From Nocardioides albus (GTDB taxonomy: Bacteria; Actinomycetota; Actinomycetes; Propionibacteriales; Nocardioidaceae), in the NCBI RefSeq assembly GCF_014648255.1, contig NZ_BMQT01000006.1:62001-126000 (forward strand): a DNA stretch of 64,000 bases, in the 5' to 3' direction. The first letter of the stretch is position 1. Every line of letters begins with the position of its first letter. This document shows positions 8,279-16,601 of this stretch, piece by piece. Below the pieces are notes generated by a model. The model was not told the DNA's origin. It saw only the letters and a program-made list of their open reading frames with translations, and made no database searches. Both the position numbers and the translations under genes were made by a program.

Positions 8279-10351
8279 TCAGGCGAGGGCGTTCTCCACG
8301 GCCCGGACCAGATAGGGCGCCAGCGTCTTGGAGAAGGTCGCGGTGATGTGGGTCTGGTCGCGGTAGGCCAGCACGTGGCCGACCACCATCGGGCACCGAT
8401 CCTCGGCGCAGTAGGCGCTCGAGAGGTCGACGAGGGAGGCCCTCGGTCCGGCGAGACGGACGGCTTCGGGGAGCGGGTCGGAGGTGGCGTACGCGTCCTC
8501 GCGAGTCATCTCGCACGCCGACGCCTCCGCGAGCGTCTCGGCGCCGTCGAGACACGTCATCGCCGCCGAGGTGAGCATCGGGTTGTCGGCCAGCGCGACG
8601 ACCTTCGTCCCTCGCTTCATCACCGGCCGCCACGCCTCGACGAGCCTCTCGACCACCGGGTCGCGCTCGCCGGCCGCCAGGGACGGGCTGCGTCGCTGGG
8701 TGACCAGCACGACGTCGTACGCCGTGTTGCCGGTCAGCCGGGCGAGCAGCGCCTTCCGGTAGGCGCGGCGCGCGTCGCCGGCCTCGGGCGCGACCAGGCC
8801 GCCGCCGTTGGCGACCATGACGTCGATCGACCAGCCCGAGCCCTTCGCGAGCCGGGACAGCCCAGGGATCAGCGAGGCCGCGTGGGAGTCGCCGACCAGC
8901 GCGACCCGGAGCGCGTCCGGCTCGGTCGAGCCGAGGTGGCACATCCTCGGGCGCGCGTCGGTGGCGTAGGTCCGGCGCTCGGTGAGATAGCAGTCGTAGG
9001 CGTTGCCGGTGTCGTCCTTGCGGGCGATCGGAGCGGGCAGCAGCACCCCGTCGAGCTCCGGGTTGTCGCAAGACGCCAGGAAACCCGCAGCACCGAAGCA
9101 CTCGACGTCTCCCGACGCCAGCGCGTTCGCCTGCTCCCGGCTCTGCTCGGCCACGCTGCGGCCGTGCACGATGCCGGGCACGGCGACGACGGCGACCAGC
9201 GCCATCCCGACGACGGCGAAGACGTAGGCGCGCGCCGACGTGCTCAGCGTCGGACCGGTGCGGAACGGCGCCTCGACGAACCGGTGGGAGAGCGCCGCGA
9301 GCCCGACCGTGGTCAGCAGGATCAGCGGTTCACGCAGCCAGGTGCCGAGCACCGGCCCGGTGTCGGGGACCACGACGACGAGCGGCCAGTGCCACAGGTA
9401 GAGCGAGTAGGAGACCGTCCCGATCCATTGCACGATCGGGTTGCCGACAAGGAGGGCGCCCACCCCTCCGGGGGCGCCTGCCCAGATGACCAGCGCGGTC
9501 CCGACGACCGGCAGCAGCGCCACCCAGCCCGGGAACGGCAGCGACTCCCGGAAGAGGAGCAGCGCGCCGAGCAGCGCGACCCAGCCGAGGACCGCGACCG
9601 GTGCCGCCCACCGCGAAGGCGCCCGGCTCGAGGCGGCCGGCAGCAGGGCCAGGAGACCGCCGACGGCGAACTCCCACGCCCGGGTGTGGGTCACGAAGTA
9701 GGCGGCGGCGCCGTCCTTCGCCGTGATGACGACCGACGCTGCGAAGCTGGTCACCAGGACGGCCACGATGACCGCCCGGATCGCCGGGAGCCGCAGCTCG
9801 GGCCGGCGTCGGGTGAGGAACGCTGCGGCGAGGATCAGCAGCGGCCAGAGGATGTAGAACTGCTCCTCCACGGAGAGCGACCAGTAGTGCTGCACGGGCG
9901 AGGGCGGGTCGTCTGCGGCGAGATAGTCGACCGCGGCCCAGGACAGCTGCCAGTTCTCGACGTAGAACGCCGCTGCGACCGTCTCCCGCAGGAACTGCTG
10001 CCACAGCGCCTCCGGCACCAGGACGTACGTCGCCGCCGCACTGCACACGAGCACCAGCAGCGCCATCGGGAGCAGACGCCTGATCCGGCGAGCCCAGAAC
10101 GCGCCCAGCCGCACCCCGCCGGGCTTGGCGGCCTCTCGCACCAGGTGAGAGGTGATCAGGAAGCCGGAGATGACGAAGAAGACGTCGACCCCCGCATAGC
10201 CGCCCCGGACCGCCCCCGGCCAGAGGTGGAAGAGCACCACCCCGAGCACCGCGGCCGTACGCAGCGCATGGATCTCCGAGCGCCTGTCCCGCCCCGGTCC
10301 GCTCTGGCCACGTGGTTGGGCTGTGACCGGAGCGACGGCGAGAGAGGTCAC
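8279..10351 (-). CDS. acyltransferase 3 / SGNH O-acyltransferase (OafA-like)
   Basis: 690 residues. The N-terminal half (about 25-390) has roughly ten hydrophobic helices and acyltransferase-3 hallmarks: LFHLWP, FFVISGFLI, RRIRRLLPMALL and SLSVEEQFYILWP. The C-terminal extracytoplasmic SGNH domain has LVGDSHAASLIP (Ser near 488) and a C-terminal DQTHITATF that supplies the Asp-x-x-His block. Proteins of this build acetylate or acylate surface polysaccharides or peptidoglycan. Its start overlaps the preceding glycosyltransferase stop by four bases (ATGA). A close paralog lies at 31842-33962. Confidence 0.92.
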   Translation of the reverse strand: MTSLAVAPVTAQPRGQSGPGRDRRSEIHALRTAAVLGVVLFHLWPGAVRGGYAGVDVFFVISGFLITSHLVREAAKPGGVRLGAFWARRIRRLLPMALLVLVCSAAATYVLVPEALWQQFLRETVAAAFYVENWQLSWAAVDYLAADDPPSPVQHYWSLSVEEQFYILWPLLILAAAFLTRRRPELRLPAIRAVIVAVLVTSFAASVVITAKDGAAAYFVTHTRAWEFAVGGLLALLPAASSRAPSRWAAPVAVLGWVALLGALLLFRESLPFPGWVALLPVVGTALVIWAGAPGGVGALLVGNPIVQWIGTVSYSLYLWHWPLVVVVPDTGPVLGTWLREPLILLTTVGLAALSHRFVEAPFRTGPTLSTSARAYVFAVVGMALVAVVAVPGIVHGRSVAEQSREQANALASGDVECFGAAGFLASCDNPELDGVLLPAPIARKDDTGNAYDCYLTERRTYATDARPRMCHLGSTEPDALRVALVGDSHAASLIPGLSRLAKGSGWSIDVMVANGGGLVAPEAGDARRAYRKALLARLTGNTAYDVVLVTQRRSPSLAAGERDPVVERLVEAWRPVMKRGTKVVALADNPMLTSAAMTCLDGAETLAEASACEMTREDAYATSDPLPEAVRLAGPRASLVDLSSAYCAEDRCPMVVGHVLAYRDQTHITATFSKTLAPYLVRAVENALA

Positions 10352-12102
10352 CGGCGGACCCGGCGGACGACCCGCCCCGCCACTCGGCGCGCCTTGCGTA
10401 CGCCCCGCTCACCGAGGCTCGGCTCGATCTCGATCCCGTGCCGGTGACGGCCTTCGTCCTGGACGATCCGGGCTCGATCGCCGGACCGCACGCCGATGAC
10501 GTCGTCGCGGATGATGATCGGTCCGTCGAGCTCGCCGAGACGGTCGCGGCCCTCGAACCGCACCCGCCAGCGGCCGCCTGCGAGCGCGGAGGTCGGCAGC
10601 GCCACCTCGATGCTCCCGGAGGTGAGCTCGGCGGCGGTGAAGTCCAGGTCCCGGCGCCGACGGTCGTGCAGGAACACGATGTGGAGCTGCTCCGGGTCGA
10701 CCATGGTGTGCGCCAGCCGCAGGTGGACCCGGCCCTCGACGAGGGTGAGCGAGGTGGCGGTCACCGGGTCGGTCGCCCCCGAGACGACCCGACGCAGCAG
10801 CTCGGGGCCGTCATCGAGGGCGGCCATGATCCGGCCCAGCCGCCAGTCCGGTGTTTCGTCGGGCGCTGCCGCCTCGGCGACCGCGGTGAAGAGGTCACGA
10901 TGCTTGAGCACGAGGTCGGCGAGGTCATCCCCGATCAGCGTCTCGTCGTTCAGCGAGATCGTCGCGACGGCGTTGACCAGCGGCCGCTGGAGCGTACGCA
11001 GCGGCACCACGCCGCTGTCGGCGACGAGCTGCAGCGTCTCCAGGATGTCGGCGACCGTCCGGTCACCCCAGCGGACGTCCTGGCCGATCAGCCGGGCGGC
11101 GGTCGACCACTGTCCCGAGGTGACCAGGCGCCAGCCCCACCTCTTGTCGCGCTCCAGGCTGTCGATCAGCTCGTCGATCCCGGCGCCGGCGGTGCTGGCG
11201 TCGTCGAGGAGCCTGATCAGCTCGGCGACCAGCGCCCGCGCAGGCTCGAGCACCAGCGGGTCGACCACGGCCATACCCCGAAGCGCCCGGACGATCGCCA
11301 TCCAGCCATCGGCGTCGAAGATCAGCGAGGCGTACTCCGCGCGCACCTTCGGGTCGCCGAGCTCCAGGATCCGGCGGGCGCAGCGCAGCTCCTGCTCAAG
11401 ATAGCTGATGATCCCCGCCGGCGAGTGGGACTTCGCGGTCATCGACCCCGGGCCGGGCCGGTCGCGGTAGACGTAGACCGTCTCGGTCACGATGTCGAAG
11501 CGGGCCGTGGTCAGCGCGTGCACCATCGGCTCGATGTCGTTGGACCGGCTCGCATCGGGGAAGGAGATCTGGGCCGAGTCCCAGAAGTCGCGCCGGAAGA
11601 TGCGGTTCCAGCAAGCCCGGTTGCGCAGCGCCGAGGGGTGATCGGCGAGCCTGACCAGGGTGCGTTCCTCGTCGAAGGCCGGCCATGCTCGCACCGGCCA
11701 CCAGACCCGGTCGCTGAAGAGCTTGAAGAACCGGCCGACCACCATGTCGGAGCCGGTCTCCCGCGTCTTGCGGAGCATCGCTGCGTACGCCCCGCGGGGC
11801 ACCAGGTCGTCGCCGTCGGCGAACGCGAGGAAGCGGCCTCGTGCCAGCGAGACGCCGTGGTTGCGGGCCTGTCCCCCGCCCTTGCCGGGCGAGCGGACGA
11901 CCGTGAGACGGGGGTCGCGGGCGGCGTACGCCTCGGCGATCTCGAGCGTGTCGTCGGTGGAGGCGTCGTCGACGAGGATCACCTCCAGGTCGATCGGCTC
12001 CTGCTCGGTCGACTGGTCCTCGAGGACCGAGGAGAGCAGCTCGTCGACCCACAGGCCGACGTCGTGGGCCGGGACGACGACGGAGAGCTCAGGCGTGGTC
12101 AT
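10348..12102 (-). CDS. glycosyltransferase family 2 with long C-terminal extension
   Basis: 584 residues. The GT-A domain occupies about 1-230: LSVVVPAHDVG (6-16), VDDASTDD (44-51), GGQARNHGV, and ADGDD (95-99) as the DxD. The remaining 350 residues contain a helical segment and then, from about 430, a beta-rich region (VEGRVHLRLAHTM, WRVRFEGRDRLG). This resembles accessory domains of wall teichoic-acid-type polymer transferases and may bind the growing polymer. Its start overlaps the upstream glycosyltransferase stop and its stop overlaps the acyltransferase start, each by four bases, so translation is probably coupled across this operon. Confidence 0.88.
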   Translation of the reverse strand: MTTPELSVVVPAHDVGLWVDELLSSVLEDQSTEQEPIDLEVILVDDASTDDTLEIAEAYAARDPRLTVVRSPGKGGGQARNHGVSLARGRFLAFADGDDLVPRGAYAAMLRKTRETGSDMVVGRFFKLFSDRVWWPVRAWPAFDEERTLVRLADHPSALRNRACWNRIFRRDFWDSAQISFPDASRSNDIEPMVHALTTARFDIVTETVYVYRDRPGPGSMTAKSHSPAGIISYLEQELRCARRILELGDPKVRAEYASLIFDADGWMAIVRALRGMAVVDPLVLEPARALVAELIRLLDDASTAGAGIDELIDSLERDKRWGWRLVTSGQWSTAARLIGQDVRWGDRTVADILETLQLVADSGVVPLRTLQRPLVNAVATISLNDETLIGDDLADLVLKHRDLFTAVAEAAAPDETPDWRLGRIMAALDDGPELLRRVVSGATDPVTATSLTLVEGRVHLRLAHTMVDPEQLHIVFLHDRRRRDLDFTAAELTSGSIEVALPTSALAGGRWRVRFEGRDRLGELDGPIIIRDDVIGVRSGDRARIVQDEGRHRHGIEIEPSLGERGVRKARRVAGRVVRRVRR

Positions 12103-13184
12103 CGGGTCTCGCCCTCCAGGTCGCTCAGTCCGTCGAGCAGCCGCAGGTAGTCGCGCGACATGTCGTAGGGCGTGTACGTGCGGGTGAACTCATACGCTGC
12201 GCGGTGCCGCTCCTCCTGCCCGTCGAGGGCCTCCAGGATCGCGGCGGCGAGCGCCTCCGGCTCGTCGGGCTCGGGGGCGTACGTCACCACCCACGGCTGG
12301 TCGGCGAACTGCCGCGCGACCGGGGTGTCCGCGGGGATCAGGGCGGTGCGCCCGAAGGTGCCGGCGGCCAGCAGCGAGCCGGAGTTGAGGATGCGCCGGT
12401 ACGGCAGTGCGACGACGTCGCTGGCTCGCATCCAGTCGGAGAAGTCCGCGGTCTCGACGAACCCGATCCGCTTGACGATGTTGGCCGCCGAGAGCATCTC
12501 CTCGACCGTCTCCGCGTCCTCTGCCGGCACCACCTTGCCGGCTACCACGAAGGTCAGGTCGGGCACCGTCTCCGCGGCGATCTCGACCGCCCGGCAGAGG
12601 ACGTCGAGCCCCTTGTACGCCCGGATCTGGCCGATGAACCCGACCGTCGGCACCCCCTGCGGGACCCCGATCCGCTCACGCGAGGCAGCGTCGTCGCCAC
12701 CGTCGGGGTAGACGCCGAGATAGGACGAGTGCGGCAGGTCGACGACCTTGTCTGGCGGGAGCGCGTAGTAGGCGGCGGTCTCCTCGACCGTGGCCGGGTT
12801 CAGCTGGATGATCCGGGTCGCGTTGCTCGCCAGCGCCTTGGCGACCGTGAGCTCGACGTCGACGTAGTCGGCCTCGTGGGCGATCGAGTTGTGCACCGTC
12901 CACAGCACGTCAGCACCGCGGTCCCGTACGCCGGTCAGCACATCCTCGAACCGGGCCGCGTTCGCCCAGGCCTCCTCCGAGCTCGCGCAACCGCTGGTCA
13001 CCGGCGAGGTCCAGTGCACATGCAGCACGTCGCCCCTCCCGAGTTGCTCAGCCCGGGCCTCGAGCCGCCGCAACCCCTGCACCCCCTCGACCACATCCCA
13101 CCCCGCCGCCCGCGGCGCCACGGTGAGCATCGTGAGGTAGGGATTGCTCCGGTAGTACGGGAACGACAGCAAGGTCGAAGACAT
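12099..13184 (-). CDS. glycosyltransferase, GT-B fold (GT4-like)
   Basis: 361 residues from ATG 13184 (MSSTLLSFPYYRSNPY); the open frame extends upstream but reads as non-coding. N-terminal half: DVLHVHWTSP and LWTVHNSIAHE. C-terminal nucleotide-sugar-binding half: TVGFIGQIRAYKGLDVL near 190-206, and DWMRASDVVALPYR with NSGSLLAAGTFGR near 275-305, all characteristic of GT-B retaining transferases. It is the first gene of the leftward glycan operon and overlaps the next gene by four bases. Sugar specificity is unknown. It closely resembles GumH/AceA-type enzymes in layout, though I did not align them. Confidence 0.85.
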   Translation of the reverse strand: MSSTLLSFPYYRSNPYLTMLTVAPRAAGWDVVEGVQGLRRLEARAEQLGRGDVLHVHWTSPVTSGCASSEEAWANAARFEDVLTGVRDRGADVLWTVHNSIAHEADYVDVELTVAKALASNATRIIQLNPATVEETAAYYALPPDKVVDLPHSSYLGVYPDGGDDAASRERIGVPQGVPTVGFIGQIRAYKGLDVLCRAVEIAAETVPDLTFVVAGKVVPAEDAETVEEMLSAANIVKRIGFVETADFSDWMRASDVVALPYRRILNSGSLLAAGTFGRTALIPADTPVARQFADQPWVVTYAPEPDEPEALAAAILEALDGQEERHRAAYEFTRTYTPYDMSRDYLRLLDGLSDLEGETR

Positions 13185-13375
13185 GTGGGGGGTCCTTGAT
13201 TTTTCTTCACCGTGACGATCCCCCGAACGCCGAGACGATGTCTCGCCGGATGCCCCGGCTGGCCGGTGACCGGAGGATTCTAGGCAGGCAAGATCCCCCA
13301 CTTTGACCACTCTGGCGCCTTCCCCGAATGCCTTCATCACGGGTTCATCGATGGTTCATCGAACCCACCCCCTCC

Positions 13376-13400
13376 GGTGGTCGAGCCTGTCGAGACCACC
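13376..13400. repeat. dispersed palindromic element GGTGGTCGAGC/TGTCGAGACC
   Basis: GGTGGTCGAGCCTGTCGAGACCACC has 7-bp outer arms (GGTGGTC / GACCACC) and a near-palindromic core. A sibling copy, GGTGGTCGAGCTTGTCGAGACTC, lies at 62841-62863 between coaD and rsmD. From memory this sequence type is common between genes in related actinobacteria, so I treat it as a REP-like repeat. Confidence 0.65.
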
Positions 13401-13434
13401 CCTCGCAGAGGCCGCTCCTCGACGTCCTGGTGCT

Positions 13435-13454
13435 CAGGATCTGAGGTGATCCTG
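13435..13454 (-). terminator. putative terminator hairpin of the amidohydrolase operon
   Basis: CAGGATC-TGAGGT-GATCCTG is a perfect 7-bp stem with a 6-base loop, about 46 bp past the amidohydrolase stop. No T-tract follows, as is common in high-GC actinobacteria, so the role is inferred from position. Confidence 0.45.
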
Positions 13455-13499
13455 ATCGGCTCGAACTTGCTCGCTGTACGAGTGCGGATCCGTTTGGGG

Positions 13500-14735
13500 C
13501 TACTTCCCTGCGTCGCGGTAGATCTGCCCGGCTCTCATCACGATGTCGAGGTACTTGTCTGGCCGGGTGAGGACGGAGATGTCGGTGATGGGGTCTCCGT
13601 CTACGACGAGGAGGTCGGCGTGTGCGTCCGGGGCGATGACTCCGACTTTGCCGGTGAGGTTCGTCAGCTCAGCTGCAGTCGTGGTCGCGGATCGGATGAC
13701 GTCGATTGATGACTGGACCTCGGACCTGATCGTGAATTCCTCGAGCTGTCTGGTCTGAAGCTCTCCGATGAGGTCGGATCCGTACACGAGTTTGACCCCG
13801 CCGCGGTCTGCCATCTCGAGGGCCTCGAGACCCGTGGCGAGAACCTCGCTGTTCTTCTGATGGCTGGACTTCGACATGCCGATGGCTGGGCCCATCTCGT
13901 CCATGGCTTTGTAGGTGACGAGGGTCGGGACGAGGAAGGCGTCGTGTTCGACGAAGCTGGCAACGGTGCTGGGTTTGAGGAGATTGCCGTGCTCGATGCA
14001 GCGAAGCCCGAGCGCCAGGGCGTTCTCGATGGCCTCGGCCAGGTATGCGTGTCCGGTGACGTACTTGCCCTGGACGGAGGCTTCTCGCACGGCCACGGCG
14101 ATCTCTTCGTCGGTGTACTGGATGGAGGAGATGCTGTCGGTGGGAGTGGAGACCCCGCCGGACAGCATCAGCTTCAGGTGAGCGGCGCCGGTGCGCAGGA
14201 TGTCACGGGAGACCTTTCGGACTTCGTCGGGGCCGTCGGCGATGCGGCTCATGTGGGGGCATCGGCAGCACGACTGTTCGGTGTCGTCGCCCGGCCTTCT
14301 GCCGTCCCCGTGACCACCTGTCTGCGACAGCGCCGGGCCGCCGTAGATGAGTCGGGGGCCGGCGATGAGCCCGTCGTCGATCGCTTGCGCCAATGCGAAG
14401 TCGGCGCCTGCGGTGTCGCGGACGGTGGTGAACCCTCGCTGCAGCATGTCCTCGAGTGCGCGTGCGGCTTTAGGTACGAGGTAGGACGGCGGCCAGGACT
14501 GCAACTTCGGCAGGTCCAGCGATTGGAAGTACACGTGTACGTGGGCGTCGATGAGCCCTGGCATGAGCGTGCGGCCACGTACGTCGATCACGCGGTCCGC
14601 GTTCGGCGCGGTGACCTCGCGGGTGGTTCCTACCTCGCGGATGAGGCGGTCCACCACGATGACTGCGCTGTCGGGAGTCATGTCACCGGTGGCCGGATCG
14701 AGGACGGTGGCGTTTTCGAAGAGGATTGTCGACAC
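13500..14735 (-). CDS. amidohydrolase family protein (COG1228-type)
   Basis: 411 residues from GTG 14735, supported by AAGGAG at suitable spacing. Metal-dependent hydrolase signatures in order: MPGLIDAHVHVY (HxH metal ligands), FTTVRDTAGAD, GGHGDGRRPGD, LKLMLSGGV (bridging Lys position), GHAYLAEA and CIEHGNLL (His ligands), and VYGSDLIGE (Asp). This is the imidazolonepropionase / Xaa-Pro dipeptidase-like amidohydrolase group, which cleaves C-N bonds in cyclic or linear amides; the substrate is not predictable. It follows the MFS transporter gene by 40 bp in one operon, controlled from the 16186-16274 region. Base composition is lower in GC than the flanking genes. Confidence 0.85.
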   Translation of the reverse strand: MSTILFENATVLDPATGDMTPDSAVIVVDRLIREVGTTREVTAPNADRVIDVRGRTLMPGLIDAHVHVYFQSLDLPKLQSWPPSYLVPKAARALEDMLQRGFTTVRDTAGADFALAQAIDDGLIAGPRLIYGGPALSQTGGHGDGRRPGDDTEQSCCRCPHMSRIADGPDEVRKVSRDILRTGAAHLKLMLSGGVSTPTDSISSIQYTDEEIAVAVREASVQGKYVTGHAYLAEAIENALALGLRCIEHGNLLKPSTVASFVEHDAFLVPTLVTYKAMDEMGPAIGMSKSSHQKNSEVLATGLEALEMADRGGVKLVYGSDLIGELQTRQLEEFTIRSEVQSSIDVIRSATTTAAELTNLTGKVGVIAPDAHADLLVVDGDPITDISVLTRPDKYLDIVMRAGQIYRDAGK

Positions 14736-14775
14736 GTATTTCTCCTTGCAGAGGTCTGCCGGAATCGGGCGATGA

Positions 14776-16185
14776 TCAGTGCGTGAGGGGGCGTCCTTTG
14801 ATGTCCTCTTGGAGGACGCGGCCGGCGGTCTTCTCACCGAACACGACGACGATGAAGACCGCGCACGCCAGACACGCGACCAGGATGAGGAGTACGTTCG
14901 TGAACCCCAGGCCCTCGTACAGGTAGCCGATCGCGACGGGCGCAGAGATCGCTCCGAGCCGGCCGATCGCGGAGGCGGCTCCCATGCCGGTGGCGCGGAT
15001 GGCTGTCGGGTAGAGCTCGGCAGTGTAGGTGTAATACACCGCTGCGGAGCCGTTGACGAATGCGGCGAGGAAGCACACTCCGACGAGGAGCACCACCTGG
15101 CTATCAGTCAGGGCCACGGTGAGCGCGGAGCAGGTGGCTCCGGTCGCGTACACCGCGATGAGCCATTTGCGTTCCATCTTGTCGATGAGCCAGGCCGCGA
15201 TGTAGTAGCCGGGCACCTGGGAGATTGCGGTAGCCGCGGCGAACCAGAGCGATTTCGTGATCGTGAAACCCTTCGCCGCGACGAGCAGGGCCGGCATCCA
15301 TGCGGAGAACCCGTAGTTCACGCCGGTCAGGATGAACCACAGCGTCCAGAGGATGAGGGTGGTACGAAGCATCGGCCCGGCGAACAGCGCCCCGAGCTGT
15401 GCGCCCACGCCGACAGACGTCGTCGGTGTGCCGGCTGCCCGTTCGGTGCCGGTCGCCGGTGAGGCGTCGGGATCGATCTCGCTGTCTCGCTCGATCTCAG
15501 TGACGATCGCCTCCGCCTCGGCCGTGCGCCCCTTCGCGAGCAGGAACCGAGGAGACTCAGGCATGCTGCGCCGCCACCACAGCAGGAGCAAGACGGGAAG
15601 CGCGCAGATGAACGCGGCGATGCGCCAGCCGGCCTCGGGGTTCGGCGAGATGAGCAGCGGAGCAACGACACCGGCGAGCACATACCCGAAAGAGAGGAAG
15701 CCGACGGTGCGGGCGACGAATCGTCCGCGGTACTTAGCCGGTAGGAACTCGGAGATGTACGGGGCGATCAGCGTGGTCTCGGCGCCGATCCCGATGCCCG
15801 CGAGCGTGCGCCAGATGAACAGCTCGGTGACGGTTTGCGCGGTGCCCATCATCACGCTGCACGCGCAGAAGATGAGCAGTGCCGTGACCAGGAGCTTCTT
15901 GCGTCCGATCCGGTCGGCAAGGATCCCGGACAGCAGCGCGCCGACCAGGTAGCCGATGAAGATGCATGACAGCAGCCAACCGCCAGTGCCTGCGGGGATC
16001 TGCCAGATGACGATCAGGGTCGCGAGGGCGTATCCCATCAGGGCCCCGTCGAACGAGTCGAACGTGTAGCCGAGTCCGCCCATGAACATCAGCTTGCGGT
16101 GGGGGCGGCCGGGTTTGAGTCTGTCGAGCCGCGTCAGCAGCTCGGTGCCATCTGATCGAGCGGGGGTGGTCGTGGGCTCAGTCAT
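14776..16185 (-). CDS. MFS transporter (sugar/aromatic-acid symporter type)
   Basis: 469 residues from ATG 16185 with AAGGAG eight bases upstream. About twelve hydrophobic helices are present. MFS hallmarks include DRIGRKKLLV between helices 2 and 3, a YRGRFVARTVGFLSFGY segment near helix 5, PESPRFLLAKGR at the end of the first half, and a roughly 75-residue charged central loop. PTAIRATGMGAASAIGRLG is in the second half. This architecture fits proton symporters for small organic acids or sugars. It is the promoter-proximal gene of the operon with the amidohydrolase, so it probably imports that enzyme's substrate. Confidence 0.87.
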   Translation of the reverse strand: MTEPTTTPARSDGTELLTRLDRLKPGRPHRKLMFMGGLGYTFDSFDGALMGYALATLIVIWQIPAGTGGWLLSCIFIGYLVGALLSGILADRIGRKKLLVTALLIFCACSVMMGTAQTVTELFIWRTLAGIGIGAETTLIAPYISEFLPAKYRGRFVARTVGFLSFGYVLAGVVAPLLISPNPEAGWRIAAFICALPVLLLLWWRRSMPESPRFLLAKGRTAEAEAIVTEIERDSEIDPDASPATGTERAAGTPTTSVGVGAQLGALFAGPMLRTTLILWTLWFILTGVNYGFSAWMPALLVAAKGFTITKSLWFAAATAISQVPGYYIAAWLIDKMERKWLIAVYATGATCSALTVALTDSQVVLLVGVCFLAAFVNGSAAVYYTYTAELYPTAIRATGMGAASAIGRLGAISAPVAIGYLYEGLGFTNVLLILVACLACAVFIVVVFGEKTAGRVLQEDIKGRPLTH

Positions 16186-16197
16186 GCTCGGGTCTCC

Positions 16198-16264
16198 TTG
16201 CACAAAATGTTGCGCGGACTGGCGCAATGCAGCGATGTTAGTTGCATCACTTCGGATTGTGCAA
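16198..16264. promoter_or_regulatory. nested palindromes in divergent promoter, probable RpiR operator
   Basis: TTGCACAA (16198-16205) and TTGTGCAA (16257-16264) are exact inverted copies. Between them lies a perfect 18-bp palindrome, TTGCGC-N6-GCGCAA, at 16210-16227. The region separates the MFS/amidohydrolase operon from the ABM-like/RpiR pair. RpiR-family regulators bind palindromes close to their own genes, so these are the best operator candidates for the regulator at 16602. Confidence 0.7.
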
Positions 16265-16274
16265 TACTTGCTGC

Positions 16275-16589
16275 ATGACGAACGCCGCAATGAGCCTGCT
16301 CGCGATGACCGTCCCGGAGGGCTGCATCGACGCAGTGGTGGACTACTATCGCGACCAGCGAATTCTCGAGGTTTCTGGCGCGGCATCCGGCTGCCTCCTG
16401 GTCGACGACCGCCGCCCGGGCGAGGTCACCGTTGTCGCGTGGTGGCACAACGAGGGCGACTACGCACGATGGGAGAAAGCACCGGAACGGGAAGCCTTCG
16501 CCGAGAGGATCGCCGCCATGACCAACGGAGAGGTACGCGCCACCAACCGTGAACTGCGCGTCGTGCACCGCATGTTCGAGATGAAGTAG
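16275..16589 (+). CDS. small ABM-like ferredoxin-fold protein
   Basis: 104 residues from ATG 16275. The pattern of a beta strand (SLLAMTVPEG), a helix (AVVDYYRDQR), then GCLLVDDRRPGEVTVVAWWHNEGDY and a terminal strand (RELRVVHRMFEMK) fits the antibiotic-biosynthesis-monooxygenase / dimeric alpha-beta-barrel superfamily. These small proteins are monooxygenases, isomerases or sensors. I see no catalytic residue that decides between these. The gene is 12 bp upstream of the RpiR gene and divergent from the transporter operon, so it likely belongs to the same catabolic unit. Confidence 0.65.
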   Translation: MTNAAMSLLAMTVPEGCIDAVVDYYRDQRILEVSGAASGCLLVDDRRPGEVTVVAWWHNEGDYARWEKAPEREAFAERIAAMTNGEVRATNRELRVVHRMFEMK

Positions 16590-16601
16590 GGGGAAGAACC
16601 T

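Larger units (their letters stand above)
13185..13499. other. intergenic region with palindromic elements
   Basis: I see no convincing gene in these 315 bases. They hold the upstream region of the leftward glycosyltransferase operon and the 3' side of the amidohydrolase gene. Structured elements are an interrupted inverted repeat GGGTTC...GAACCC at 13341-13366, which contains two copies of GGTTCATCGA; the dispersed palindrome at 13376-13400; and a 7-bp-arm hairpin at 13435-13454. Confidence 0.6.

Noticed and set aside
8348..10447. 699-codon open frame on the plus strand
   Set aside because: Antisense to the acyltransferase-3/SGNH gene and its upstream neighbour; no coherent protein features.
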